Positions 1 through 7,227 of a stretch of DNA of 12,274 nucleotides are shown here, piece by piece. The notes beneath the pieces are model-generated. The model searched no databases and had not been told where the DNA came from. It saw only the letters and a program-made list of their open reading frames with translations. The stretch comes from Rhodobacteraceae bacterium UBA1957 (lineage in GTDB: Bacteria; Pseudomonadota; Alphaproteobacteria; Rhodobacterales; Rhodobacteraceae), in NCBI GenBank assembly GCA_002336405.1, contig DDEJ01000056.1, positions 886-13,159 of the forward strand. The letters are read 5' to 3'. The translations under genes were made by a program, and so were the position numbers. The stretch's first letter is position 1. Each line of letters opens with the position of its first letter.

Positions 1-210
1 CGGGCGAAATTCCCAGTGAAAATCCACCTGACAGAGCCCTTGGGCGATGTAACGGTAATCGACGTCGCTGCACAAAACACCATGATGAAAATGGTTCTGC
101 GCGAAGAGATTGCCGCAAAATATTCAGTAGGAGATGAAATCGAAATCGCCTTTGACCCAGAGGATTTGCATATTTTTGACCAGTCGACAGGCAAACGACT
201 TAATGCGTGA
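1..210 (+). CDS. ABC transporter ATP-binding protein, C-terminal TOBE domain (5' end outside window)
   Basis: The reading frame is open from base 1 to the TGA at 208-210, so this is the 3' end of a gene that starts upstream. A GTG at 16 is internal and should not be taken as the start. The visible 69 residues match the end of the MalK/UgpC-type TOBE region: a strand reading LTEPLGDVTVIDV, a GDEIEIAFDPEDLHIFD block, and a terminal STGKRLNA. In this family the TOBE domain folds against the nucleotide-binding domain and is regulatory. No Walker or signature motif falls inside the window. It lies 73 bp upstream of the binding-protein gene on the same strand, so it is probably one of two ATPases of this importer, the other being at 3624-4715. 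The domain call is firm; whether this ATPase has an intact active site cannot be seen. Confidence 0.85.
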   Translation, partial: RAKFPVKIHLTEPLGDVTVIDVAAQNTMMKMVLREEIAAKYSVGDEIEIAFDPEDLHIFDQSTGKRLNA

Positions 211-217
211 TCCGCGC

Positions 218-254
218 AATAAACGATAGGTGAGCAGTCATAAAAATAAACGAT
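218..254 (+). repeat. Pair of 10-bp direct repeats upstream of the binding-protein gene
   Basis: The sequence AATAAACGAT occurs at 218-227 and again at 245-254, 27 bp start to start, inside the 73-bp AT-rich spacer between the first ATPase and the solute-binding protein gene. Tandem sites upstream of an importer gene may be regulator half-sites, or the spacing may be chance in AT-rich sequence. No clear -35/-10 pair was assigned here. Confidence 0.35.
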
Positions 255-283
255 GTTTAAATAGTAAATTTTGGAGGAAGAGA

Positions 284-1750
284 ATGAAACTACGTAAAGT
301 TATCAAAGGTATAATTGCCGTATCGGTGCTTGCAACTGGAATGAGCGTCGCGCCTGTTCTGGCCGCAGATATCACCATTACCATGGCCGCACCTGATTGG
401 CCGCCAACCCGGTTCATGAAAGAGCATTTTGACAAGAGCTACACATCGCCTGCCGGGCACACCACGACGTTGGACATGGATTTCATCCCATGGCCAAGTT
501 TTTACGAGCGGGTTGCCGCCTCGCTGACTTCGGGCGAGCAAAAATATCAAATGATCGTGACCGACAGTCAGTGGTTGGGCGCGTTTGTCGAGGGCGGTTA
601 TTATATGAACCTGACCGACAAGATCGCCGCCGATCCAGAGCTTACGGCGATCCTGCAAGACCTTCACCCGGCTTTGGTGTCGGCCTATTCGACCTATCCG
701 CACAAAACCCGTGCGCAGCTTGAAGAAATCGGTGAAGTGCCCGCACCCGGCGTGGCATATTATGGCTTTCCACAATTTCCAGATACATACGTAACCTTTT
801 ATCGTCAGGACATCTTTTGTCATGAGGGCGAGATGGCCGCGTTCCAGAATAAATATGGCACCAATCTGCCGTGTTCTTACGAGGATTGGCAGGACACTGA
901 TTGGACGAAGTGGGGTCAGGTTGGTGAATTCTTCCGACGCGCCAAGGGTGACCTGCTGGCCGGTGTCGCGCTTGACGATGACTTCTATGGCATCGCTTAT
1001 CAGGCCGGTAAGGGATACGACTTTTCAACCATGCAGACCAACGCGTTTATTTGGCAGCAAGGTGGTGATATTTGGGATGAATCCAAAATGCCAACTGCGC
1101 AGGCCGAGGGTGTCGTAAACTCTGACGTCGCGGTCAAAGCGTTTGATGAATACCTCAGCTATCTGCAATACATGCCACCAGTTAGCCAGACGGGTCAGAT
1201 GGATATCTTTGTGATCCAGGACCTGTTTATGCAGGGTAAGGTCGGTGCGATCATTGATTGGGTCGGTTTAGGAGAGCCTGTGCTAGACCCAAGCGCGTCC
1301 AAAGTGCATGACAAGTCGGCCTTTGGTCCGGCGCCGGGGTCGCGCAAGAACGATGGTTCAATTGACCGCACTGGCAATATCGGTGGCCAGCCTTTTGTTC
1401 TGACAACCTGGAACGAGGACGAGGTGGTCGACGAAGCCCTGAATGTTGTCAAATGGTGGCTGAACTCTGAAACTCAACTAGAGGCCGTTTCCAATGGTGG
1501 TCAGTCGGGTCTGATGAGTGTCATGGCCGATCCGTCTTATAACGGATTGCGCCCATGGAACCGCGCCCATGTCGAGATGATCGACTGGCAGAAAGACGTC
1601 TGGCACATCCCAGAGTTCTTTGAACTGCTGACCCAGCAGCAAGAAGAATTCGACAAAGCCATCACTGGCCAGATCAGCGCAAAAGAAGCGTTGGATGCCG
1701 TGGCTGAATTCCAACAGGAGCTGCTGGAAGAAGGCGACTATATCGAGTGA
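284..1750 (+). CDS. ABC transporter periplasmic solute-binding protein (family 1, sugar/polyol type)
   Basis: This 488-residue protein is the likely periplasmic receptor of the importer. I chose the ATG at 284 over an in-frame upstream start at 230 for two reasons. A strong GGAGG sits at 273-277, six bases before it. It also puts a standard signal peptide at the N-terminus: MKLRK, a hydrophobic core IIAVSVLATGMSVAPV, and a cleavage site after VLA (residue 27). The mature part begins ADITITMAAPDWPP and has the length and aromatic-rich composition of large family-1 extracellular solute-binding proteins. Typical stretches are the mid-region that reads as 'EYLSYLQYMPPVSQTG' and the C-terminal 'VVKWWLNSETQ' helix. 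The ligand is unknown; neighbouring kinases and sugar epimerases suggest a sugar, polyol or glycoside. A hairpin follows the gene and may let this transcript segment accumulate above the permease part. Confidence 0.9.
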   Translation: MKLRKVIKGIIAVSVLATGMSVAPVLAADITITMAAPDWPPTRFMKEHFDKSYTSPAGHTTTLDMDFIPWPSFYERVAASLTSGEQKYQMIVTDSQWLGAFVEGGYYMNLTDKIAADPELTAILQDLHPALVSAYSTYPHKTRAQLEEIGEVPAPGVAYYGFPQFPDTYVTFYRQDIFCHEGEMAAFQNKYGTNLPCSYEDWQDTDWTKWGQVGEFFRRAKGDLLAGVALDDDFYGIAYQAGKGYDFSTMQTNAFIWQQGGDIWDESKMPTAQAEGVVNSDVAVKAFDEYLSYLQYMPPVSQTGQMDIFVIQDLFMQGKVGAIIDWVGLGEPVLDPSASKVHDKSAFGPAPGSRKNDGSIDRTGNIGGQPFVLTTWNEDEVVDEALNVVKWWLNSETQLEAVSNGGQSGLMSVMADPSYNGLRPWNRAHVEMIDWQKDVWHIPEFFELLTQQQEEFDKAITGQISAKEALDAVAEFQQELLEEGDYIE

Positions 1751-1769
1751 GTTGAGCACTATCAAAATG

Positions 1770-1791
1770 GGGTCCAGCTTCAGCTGGGCCC
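1770..1791 (+). promoter_or_regulatory. Intra-operon RNA hairpin between binding-protein and permease genes
   Basis: Bases 1770-1778 pair with 1783-1791 around a TTCA tetraloop, giving a 9-bp stem with one G-U pair. It begins 20 bp after the binding-protein stop. The bases that follow (CGGTTCTTTCC) are pyrimidine-rich but not a proper U-tract. The likely role is a 3' stabiliser or partial terminator that raises binding-protein mRNA over the membrane components, as seen for malE-malF-type operons. The structure is directly visible; the role is inferred. Confidence 0.6.
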
Positions 1792-1840
1792 GGTTCTTTC
1801 CAACTCTTCCCGATGTTTATGACCAACAGGACGGCACTTA

Positions 1841-2758
1841 ATGGCGAATACAGCAAAAACGCGCAGTGGCTTTGGCGCTTGGCTACTTGACCCCAAACGC
1901 CGGGGTGCATTGTTGGTTGCCCCTGCGATTACAATCCTGTTTGTGATGAACATCTTCCCACTGATGTGGTCCTTTGGCCTGAGTTTTTTCAACTACAAAG
2001 CCAGCAGCCTGAAAGTCCCCACATTCAAAGGCTTCGATAATTATGGAAAGGTTCTGACAGACGAAAGAGTTTGGGAAAGATTCCAAACTACAGCGATTAT
2101 TGTGAGTTCTTCTGTCATCATGCAACTGATCATCGGATTTCTCATGGCGATGATGTTTGCCAAAGTTTTCCCATTGCGTCGGATTGTGCTCATGCTGGTT
2201 CTGACGCCGATGATGCTGTCGTTTGTGTCAGTTGGCGTGTTCTTCAAACTGTTCTACGAGCCGACATTTGGCATTGTCAGTTTTGTTTTGAACTTCTTTA
2301 CGGAAGAGCGTTTTGTCCTGCTTGGATCGCCAGAAGGCGCTATACTTGGCATTGTGATTGCCGATGCCTGGATGTGGTCGCCGTTTGTGATGTTGTTGGT
2401 TCTGGCGGGGTTGGTAAGTGTACCCAAATATCTATACGAGGCCGCCGAGATTGATCGTGCCAGCAAATGGCGCACATTTTGGACGATCACCTTTCCTTAT
2501 ATCAAGTCTTTGCTTCTTCTCGCTGTGCTGTTTCGTACAATTGAAACGTTCAAGCTGTTTGATGTGGTTTATATCATCACCGATGGCGGCCCCGGAAGTA
2601 CAACAGAAACCATCGCAGTGTACCTTTATCGCACCGCGTTTCAGTTTTTCAAAACGAGCCAATCCTCGGCCTTGGCCTATATCGTGCTGTTCATCGTGAT
2701 CGTGCTGACCAACCTGTATCTATACGCCGTGAACAGGCGCGAAGAGGAGGTCGAGTAA
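1841..2758 (+). CDS. ABC sugar transporter permease 1 (MalF/UgpA-like)
   Basis: This 305-residue inner-membrane protein is very hydrophobic, with about six predicted helices. The first is VAPAITILFVMNIFPLMWSFGLSFF after a short charged N-terminus. It carries the EAA loop that contacts the ATPase, reading EAAEIDRASKWRTF followed by WTITFPYI; the usual Gly in EAA---G is an Arg here (IDR instead of IDG). The C-terminal DVVYIITDGGPGSTTETIAVYLYR block is typical of MalF/UgpA-type CUT1 permeases. The start ATG at 1841 is preceded by a weak AGGA at 1828-1831. Its stop overlaps the next start by one base (TAATG), so the two permeases are translationally coupled and probably form the heterodimeric channel. 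Confidence 0.92.
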   Translation: MANTAKTRSGFGAWLLDPKRRGALLVAPAITILFVMNIFPLMWSFGLSFFNYKASSLKVPTFKGFDNYGKVLTDERVWERFQTTAIIVSSSVIMQLIIGFLMAMMFAKVFPLRRIVLMLVLTPMMLSFVSVGVFFKLFYEPTFGIVSFVLNFFTEERFVLLGSPEGAILGIVIADAWMWSPFVMLLVLAGLVSVPKYLYEAAEIDRASKWRTFWTITFPYIKSLLLLAVLFRTIETFKLFDVVYIITDGGPGSTTETIAVYLYRTAFQFFKTSQSSALAYIVLFIVIVLTNLYLYAVNRREEEVE

Positions 2759-3627
2759 TGGTGCGTAAACACCGAGAAATTGGCAAGGCTGGTTGGGGCT
2801 ATACCGCCACCACCAGCATAATTGGGTTTATTTATTTCTTTCCGGTGTTATGGATTATTCTGACCGCGTTCAAAACCCGCACCGACGCGCTGGCCACTCC
2901 ACCAAAGCTGTTTTTCACGCCGACTCTGGATAATTTCACTTCAGTTTTCTACCGCGCGAGTATCACCACGGGCAGCAGCCAAGCCACCGATATGGGGCTG
3001 TATTTCTTTAACTCGATCTTCATCGCGGGCACCTCTGTGGGCTTGGCGCTGATCGTCGGTACGTTGGCGGCCTATGCGTTCAGCCGATTTCCGCTGCGTG
3101 GCAATGACACCTATCTGTTCATTATTTTGACCACACGGATGATGCCGCCCATCGTGGTGATCATTCCGATCTTTTTGATGTTCCGTCTTTCCGGTTTGGC
3201 CGGGACTTATTGGGGCATCATCCTGCTGTACACTGCGTTCAACATTCCGTTTTCAATCTGGCTTATAAAATCATTCTTTGACGAGCTGAATCCCGAAATC
3301 GAAGACGCTGCGCGCATGGACGGGTCAACCGAAGGTCGCGTGTTCTTTGGCTTTTGCATCCCGCAAATATTGGCAGGCCTCTCGGCGACGTTTGTCTTTG
3401 GCCTGATCTTGACTTGGAACGAATTCTTATTCGCCTTGCTGTTAACCGGGGTCGAAACCCGCACTGTCCCGGTTGCAATGGCGCGTACTTTAGGGGGCGA
3501 AGTTGGCGTCGATTATGGCCTGTTGGCAGCCATCGTCACGCTGTTCTTGATTCCGATATTCTTTGTTACCTTCCTGTTACAGAACCAGCTTTTGCGCGGC
3601 GTGACCTTTGGAACGGTTAAGAAATGA
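2758..3627 (+). CDS. ABC sugar transporter permease 2 (MalG/UgpE-like)
   Basis: This 289-residue membrane protein is the second channel half. It has the usual features of the MalG/UgpE family: a first helix GFIYFFPVLWIILTAFKTR, a periplasmic segment, a central core with TTRMMPPIVVIIPIFLMF, and an EAA loop reading EIEDAARMDGSTEGRVFF ending at a Pro. A C-terminal LTWNEFLFALLLTG block follows, close to the family hallmark TWNEFLFAL. The gene starts within the stop of permease 1 with GAGGAGG a few bases upstream (2744-2750). It overlaps the following ATPase by four bases (ATGA). Family and role are firm; the substrate is not determinable. Confidence 0.93.
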   Translation: MVRKHREIGKAGWGYTATTSIIGFIYFFPVLWIILTAFKTRTDALATPPKLFFTPTLDNFTSVFYRASITTGSSQATDMGLYFFNSIFIAGTSVGLALIVGTLAAYAFSRFPLRGNDTYLFIILTTRMMPPIVVIIPIFLMFRLSGLAGTYWGIILLYTAFNIPFSIWLIKSFFDELNPEIEDAARMDGSTEGRVFFGFCIPQILAGLSATFVFGLILTWNEFLFALLLTGVETRTVPVAMARTLGGEVGVDYGLLAAIVTLFLIPIFFVTFLLQNQLLRGVTFGTVKK

Positions 3628-4715
3628 CCATTGAACTCAAAAAACTTACCAAACGTTTTGGCGCGCTTACAGCAGTGGATTCGGTTGATTTGACAGTCGG
3701 TGATGGCGAGGTGCTGTGCCTGCTGGGGCCATCAGGTTGCGGCAAGACCACAACCTTGCGGATGGTTGCTGGATTGGAATTGGCCAGTGAGGGCGAGGTG
3801 TATTTGGGCGGTAAGAATGTCAGTGATCGCGCCGCGCGCGATCGTAATGTGGCGATGTCTTTCCAGTTTTACGCCCTATACCCCAGCTTGACAGTGGCCG
3901 AGAACCTGGCGTTTCCATTGTATGGCGAGGGGCTGTCGAAGACCGAAATCGAGGTGCGTGTCGCGCGGATATCCGACACGCTGCAATTGGGTGGGATCTT
4001 AAACCGGACACCGGGTCAGTTGGCCGAGGGCGAAAAACAGCGCGTTGCTGTTGGTCGCTCGATTATTCGGGACCCCACTTGTTTCCTGTTCGACGAACCC
4101 CTAAGTCGCCTTGATGTGCAACTGCGCGAGGAAATGCGTGGCGAGATCAAGCTTGTGCTACAAGACCTGTCACGCCCTACCGTGATAGTCACCCATGATC
4201 AGTTAGAAGCGCTGACCATGGCCGACCGCATTGCCGTTATGCGTGACGGCAGAATTGAACAAGTCGACACGCCGCATAACGTTTTCCAACGCCCAAAGAA
4301 CCTGTTTGTTGCTGGGTTCATTGGAACACCGCAGATGAATTTGTTGACTGCCACGCTGACCGCAAGCAATGGTGCCAACGCCGAGTTTGCCATTTCAGGT
4401 GGGCAAACGATCATGATTGATGTCGATCCACGGATTTCAGAGCTTTCGCCGGGAACAGACGTCACATTGGGCGTCCGTCCGCGCAATCTGGAAATCAGCA
4501 ATGAGCCGACGCCTGATGGTATTTCCACCACCATAGATATTGTGGAACCCATGGGCGCCGAAACGCTGGTACATCTTAGCGACGGGCAACATGTTTTGCG
4601 ACTTGTCACTGATTGGCGCGTGCCGCTTAACGAGGGTGACAAAGTGCACACCCGGTTCCTGCCGGGTACCACGCATATCTTTACCGCCGACGAACAAGTG
4701 TTGAGGACGCCATGA
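3624..4715 (+). CDS. ABC transporter ATP-binding protein (UgpC/MalK-like) with degenerate signature motif
   Basis: This 363-residue protein powers the importer. Visible motifs are Walker A GPSGCGKTT (residues 35-43), Q-loop Gln81 in SFQFYALYP, Walker B CFLFDEP (153-159), D-loop SRLD (161-164) and H-loop His191 in VTHDQ. A C-terminal TOBE region follows (about 235-363). The ABC signature, normally LSGGQ(K)QR, reads LAEGEKQR (133-140), so the Ser and the first Gly that contact ATP are replaced. The D-loop SRLD also differs from the usual SNLD. With a second ATPase encoded upstream, the natural model is an asymmetric heterodimer with one weakened site. The four-base ATGA overlaps at both ends show tight coupling with permease 2 and the small membrane protein. 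The family call is firm; the functional asymmetry is inference. Confidence 0.93.
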   Translation: MTIELKKLTKRFGALTAVDSVDLTVGDGEVLCLLGPSGCGKTTTLRMVAGLELASEGEVYLGGKNVSDRAARDRNVAMSFQFYALYPSLTVAENLAFPLYGEGLSKTEIEVRVARISDTLQLGGILNRTPGQLAEGEKQRVAVGRSIIRDPTCFLFDEPLSRLDVQLREEMRGEIKLVLQDLSRPTVIVTHDQLEALTMADRIAVMRDGRIEQVDTPHNVFQRPKNLFVAGFIGTPQMNLLTATLTASNGANAEFAISGGQTIMIDVDPRISELSPGTDVTLGVRPRNLEISNEPTPDGISTTIDIVEPMGAETLVHLSDGQHVLRLVTDWRVPLNEGDKVHTRFLPGTTHIFTADEQVLRTP

Positions 4716-4999
4716 CAGCCACCCAAGCCAAATTTGTCGAACGCGCCATCATCGGCCTGTGTGTGCTGTCGATCATGGCGATCTTTCAGCCGTTTTCAAT
4801 GACGCTATTTTCCATTGGCTGCGTCACGGTCGTGATAGGCGCACTGGCCTTTAACCTAGTGCCACTGTGCCGTGAAGGTGTTCCTGTGCGGGCATTGATC
4901 AAGGCGATAGTCATTGTAATGGTGATCCTTGGTGTCGCCGCGGCTTTGGGTATCAGCACTGCGTTTTTATACGTCAAATATCTGGCGTCATTAAGATGA
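4712..4999 (+). CDS. Small three-helix membrane protein of the ABC importer operon, function unknown
   Basis: This 95-residue protein is dominated by hydrophobic stretches: about residues 11-28 (AIIGLCVLSIMAIFQPFS), 30-50 (LFSIGCVTVVIGALAFNLVPL), and 62-88 (LIKAIVIVMVILGVAAALGIS onward). A short positively charged link CREGVPVRALIK lies between the second and third. I do not recognise the family. The ATG overlaps the ATPase stop (ATGA), and its own stop overlaps the kinase start (ATGA), so it is a real, co-translated gene and not a shadow. Small membrane proteins are known in some two-ATPase glycerol-type ABC operons (for example the glpU position in rhizobial glp operons); whether this one is related is untested. 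It could be an accessory subunit that stabilises the permease complex. Confidence 0.85.
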   Translation: MTATQAKFVERAIIGLCVLSIMAIFQPFSMTLFSIGCVTVVIGALAFNLVPLCREGVPVRALIKAIVIVMVILGVAAALGISTAFLYVKYLASLR

Positions 5000-5934
5000 G
5001 TCGCTTTGATGTCTCAGTCGTCGGTCTTTATATCCTTGATGTTCTCGGTCGCCCCGTTACGGCCATTCCTGAGGGCGGCAATGTCGATTTCATCGACGAA
5101 ATCCGCTTGACGGTTGCCGGAACCGCTGGCGGAACTGCGGTCGATCTGGCCAAGTTAGGCCTGAGTTGTCAGGCTGTTGGCGCGGTGGGATCAGACGAAA
5201 AGGCAGATTTTGTCGTCAATCGAATGCAGCAGTTCGGCATCGACTGCACTCATATGGCACGGCTGCCGGGTATTGAAACCTCAGCCTCTATCCTAAACGT
5301 GCGGCCTAACGGCGAACGTCCTGCATTGCACTGTCGTGGTGCGTCAGACCATTTTGATGTGACTGATGACATGCTAAGCGACGTATTGGATTGTCGGGTT
5401 TTCCACCTTGGCGGCACTGGGTTATTGGCTAAAATTGACGGCGCGCCCAGTGCGCGGTTGTTAAAGGCGGCGCAAGAAGCCGGATGCGTAACGACATGGG
5501 ATTTGGTCGGTGCTGGACCGGATACCTGGCAATTTGTCGAGCCGCTTTTGCCACATATCGACTATTTCATGCCGTCCATCGAAGAGGCGGAAATCCTCAG
5601 CGGTATTCAAGGTGTCGAGGACAATATCCAGTTCTTTCAGTCGCGCGGCGTGAAATGTCCAGTTCTGACGATGGGCGGTGACGGATCGATAATCGCGATG
5701 GGCGATGACCGCGTCCATGTGAACGCTTACAATATCGACGTGGTCGACACGACCGGATGCGGTGACGCATTTACGGCAGGATTTATCGCCGGGTTGGTCG
5801 ACGGGCGCAGTCTTGAAGAGGCCGCGCATCTTGGCACAGCGTCAGCGTCTTTGGTGGCCAGCGGGTTGGGCTCGGATGCAGGGATTATTGACCGCGCGCA
5901 GGTGGAGGCTGAAATGGCCAATTGGCGCGCATGA
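4996..5934 (+). CDS. PfkB-family carbohydrate kinase
   Basis: This 312-residue cytoplasmic kinase of the ribokinase/PfkB fold phosphorylates a sugar or sugar derivative with ATP. Visible blocks are the N-terminal VSVVGLYILDVLGRP strand, the substrate-binding GTAGGTAVDLAKLG (42-55), VGAVGSDEKADFV (61-73), and FMPSIEEAEILSG (191-203). The C-terminal family signature is DTTGCGDAFTAGF (251-263), with catalytic base Asp257 in the GCGD anion-hole motif. The position before GD is Cys where Ala is most common, a known variant. It starts inside the stop of the small membrane protein (ATGA). Its own stop overlaps the ATG of the next, now broken, gene. Membership of the importer operon suggests it acts on the imported compound or a product of it. 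Substrate specificity cannot be assigned. Confidence 0.92.
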   Translation: MSRFDVSVVGLYILDVLGRPVTAIPEGGNVDFIDEIRLTVAGTAGGTAVDLAKLGLSCQAVGAVGSDEKADFVVNRMQQFGIDCTHMARLPGIETSASILNVRPNGERPALHCRGASDHFDVTDDMLSDVLDCRVFHLGGTGLLAKIDGAPSARLLKAAQEAGCVTTWDLVGAGPDTWQFVEPLLPHIDYFMPSIEEAEILSGIQGVEDNIQFFQSRGVKCPVLTMGGDGSIIAMGDDRVHVNAYNIDVVDTTGCGDAFTAGFIAGLVDGRSLEEAAHLGTASASLVASGLGSDAGIIDRAQVEAEMANWRA

Positions 5935-6258
5935 GTGCAGCCAAATCGCATGTGTCGCAGGTACATTTGACACGAAAGCGGACGAGTTTAATCTATTCCA
6001 GACTTGAACCGTGCTGCCGGCTTAAGGGTGCGTACTTTTGATCTAGAGACGACCGGCCTAGGCTTTGAAAGTGTTCTGGCGGTAGAAGTTGCAACCTTTT
6101 CATCCCATCGGCGCCGGGACTCTTCTGGGACAGGCCGATTGGAAGGCCGTTGTAATGGCAAGTTGGGCACGTTTAAAAATGCCTGACGACGGATGTTGTT
6201 TATTGTTAAACAGGGCGACGGGGGCACAACAGTTACTGAGATTTTCCGTAAGGCTGGG
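5931..6258 (+). pseudogene. UPF0261/Tm-1-like ATP-binding domain protein, frameshifted and truncated relic
   Basis: The ATG at 5931 overlaps the kinase stop (ATGA) as for a coupled next gene, and encodes MSAAK before the frame breaks. Restoring one A in the AAA run at 5943-5945 gives MSAAKIACVAGTFDTKADEF, which matches the UPF0261 N-terminus (pattern 'IGTxDTKGEE'). Homology then hops frames. After a stop at 6005, frame 1 gives LNRAAGLRVRTFDLETTG and on to VATF. After a TTTT run (6097-6100), frame 2 gives FHPIGAGTLLGQADWKAVVM and ARLKMPDD. From 6193, frame 1 gives LFIVKQGDGGTTVTEIFRKAG. That order (GTxDTK, then a GAG/DRG-like region, then a Gly-rich GGT turn) fits the first part of a family whose members are about 400 residues. 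Everything downstream is missing. At least four frame changes make this a pseudogene. The family call comes from memory of motifs. Confidence 0.75.
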
Positions 6259-6299
6259 ATAGAACTTGTTTTGAAAGCAAACTTTGATACCAACTTTTC

Positions 6300-6953
6300 T
6301 CAAGTTTTTCGTGACGCGCTTCCGCGTGACCCTAAATTAAGCTTGTTCTCTTTCCCAGACAGAAGCCTCTTGACGTTTTCCCTGTGCTTTATGACTATTA
6401 TAAGCGCCAGCGTAAACGAAGTTGCGTGAAAGTAAATTGTGTTTCCGAACACCGGAAGCAGGGAAATTATGACGAAGAAAGTGCATGCCAAAATCGTTCC
6501 CAGTGAAACATACCGCGTCGCCGCAACAACGAATATGAAAACGCACAGGCTAACTAGGGAGGTCACCCAGTTGATTATGAACATCACGGCAGCGGCGGTC
6601 AGGGCTCCCTTGCCGCCTACGAAGTTAAAGTACACCGGCCAATTGTGGCCGATAACGGCACCTGCGGCTGCAGCCAGAAGGCTTACACAGTCGACTGCAT
6701 CACCGGCTTGAACGTACACGCCGATCCATAGACCGATCAGGCAAGCAACAACGCCCTTCAAAATATCTCCAACCAAGACGAATACAGCTGCGCCCTTTCC
6801 CAGCACCCTTAGTGCATTCGTCAGCCCGGCGCTTTTGCTTCCAAGCGTGCGAATTTCCACGCCATATGCTCTTGCTACGATTAAGCTCGAATTCAGGCTC
6901 CCCAGAAGGTACCCAATACTCAGGGCGGCCATTGTCTTCAGAATGTCGATCAA
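6300..6953 (-). CDS. plsY: PlsY-like glycerol-3-phosphate acyltransferase (acyl-phosphate type), isolated copy
   Basis: This 217-residue integral membrane protein belongs to the PlsY family, which moves an acyl group from acyl-phosphate to glycerol-3-phosphate in phospholipid synthesis. Conserved parts are YLLGSLNSSLIVAR, the first loop LGSKSAGLTNALRVLGK, DILKG, the second loop GHNWPVYFNFVGGKGALTA, TRYVSLGTI, and the C-terminal IKHRENVKRLLSGKENKL. In most PlsY the first loop reads GSGN(I/A)GATN; here GSKSAGLTN lacks the Gly-Asn pair and has LTN. I chose the TTG at 6953 because AGGGA (6961-6965) lies seven bases upstream and it gives the usual short N-terminus; ATG at 6932 is the alternative. 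It is alone on its strand between relics of unrelated genes and near a transposase fragment. The AGLTN loop style is one I associate more with Firmicutes-like PlsY, so it may be an extra, transferred copy. A core plsY would be expected elsewhere. Confidence 0.82.
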   Translation of the reverse strand: MIDILKTMAALSIGYLLGSLNSSLIVARAYGVEIRTLGSKSAGLTNALRVLGKGAAVFVLVGDILKGVVACLIGLWIGVYVQAGDAVDCVSLLAAAAGAVIGHNWPVYFNFVGGKGALTAAAVMFIINWVTSLVSLCVFIFVVAATRYVSLGTILACTFFVIISLLPVFGNTIYFHATSFTLALIIVIKHRENVKRLLSGKENKLNLGSRGSASRKT

Positions 6954-6960
6954 CGTGGAT

Positions 6961-6965
6961 TCCCT
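6961..6965 (-). promoter_or_regulatory. Ribosome binding site deciding a TTG start for plsY
   Basis: On the minus strand AGGGA lies seven bases before the TTG at 6953-6951. No comparable site precedes the ATG at 6932. The region between this and the IS256 fragment (to about 7036) holds no other gene. A weak promoter-like pair TTGGTT-16-TAATGC can be read on the minus strand further upstream, at about 6994-7021. Confidence 0.45.
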
Positions 6966-7036
6966 AGAGCTATTGGCGAATCTGACTATGCGTCTGGTTG
7001 CATTATTGCGGCAAAATGACCAACCAAAGAGTACAC

Positions 7037-7213
7037 ATGACCATGCCAAACAATGACATCATCCGACCTTCCGGTCTAGACGGAATTACGGATCCGTTGA
7101 CTGATTTGCTGCGCGATGGTGTCCGGCAATTGATCCAGTCGACGGTTGAGGATGAACTGGCGCAATTTACCGAGCAAACAACAGCCACGGGCCACCGCAC
7201 CGTTGTGCGTAAC
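7037..7213 (+). mobile_element. IS256-family (mutator-type) transposase, N-terminal fragment
   Basis: From ATG 7037 the frame encodes about 59 residues typical of the N-terminus of IS256-family transposases: MTMPNNDIIRPSG, ITDPLTDLLRDGVRQLI, VEDELAQF, and a GHRTVVRN block. That block in full-length proteins leads into NGY and then the catalytic domain. Homology stops at about 7213, where the sequence changes into an antisense galE fragment. The DDE catalytic residues, normally spread over about 400 residues, are all missing, so it is inactive. The open frame continues to 7297 only by chance. I could not identify terminal inverted repeats or a target-site duplication. Confidence 0.8.
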
Positions 7214-7227
7214 GATGTTGTAACGCA

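Noticed and set aside
230..283. Upstream in-frame start (230) for the solute-binding protein
   Set aside because: It would add 18 charged residues in front of a clean signal peptide and lacks the strong GGAGG that precedes the ATG at 284.
290..823. A 177-codon open frame on the minus strand inside the binding-protein gene
   Set aside because: It is antisense to a clear signal-peptide-bearing binding protein, has no recognisable family or ribosome site, and is Cys/His/Arg-rich as antisense frames usually are.
4199..4726. A 175-codon minus-strand open frame over the ATPase gene
   Set aside because: It is the antisense shadow of the TOBE and H-loop region, with no domain or start signal.
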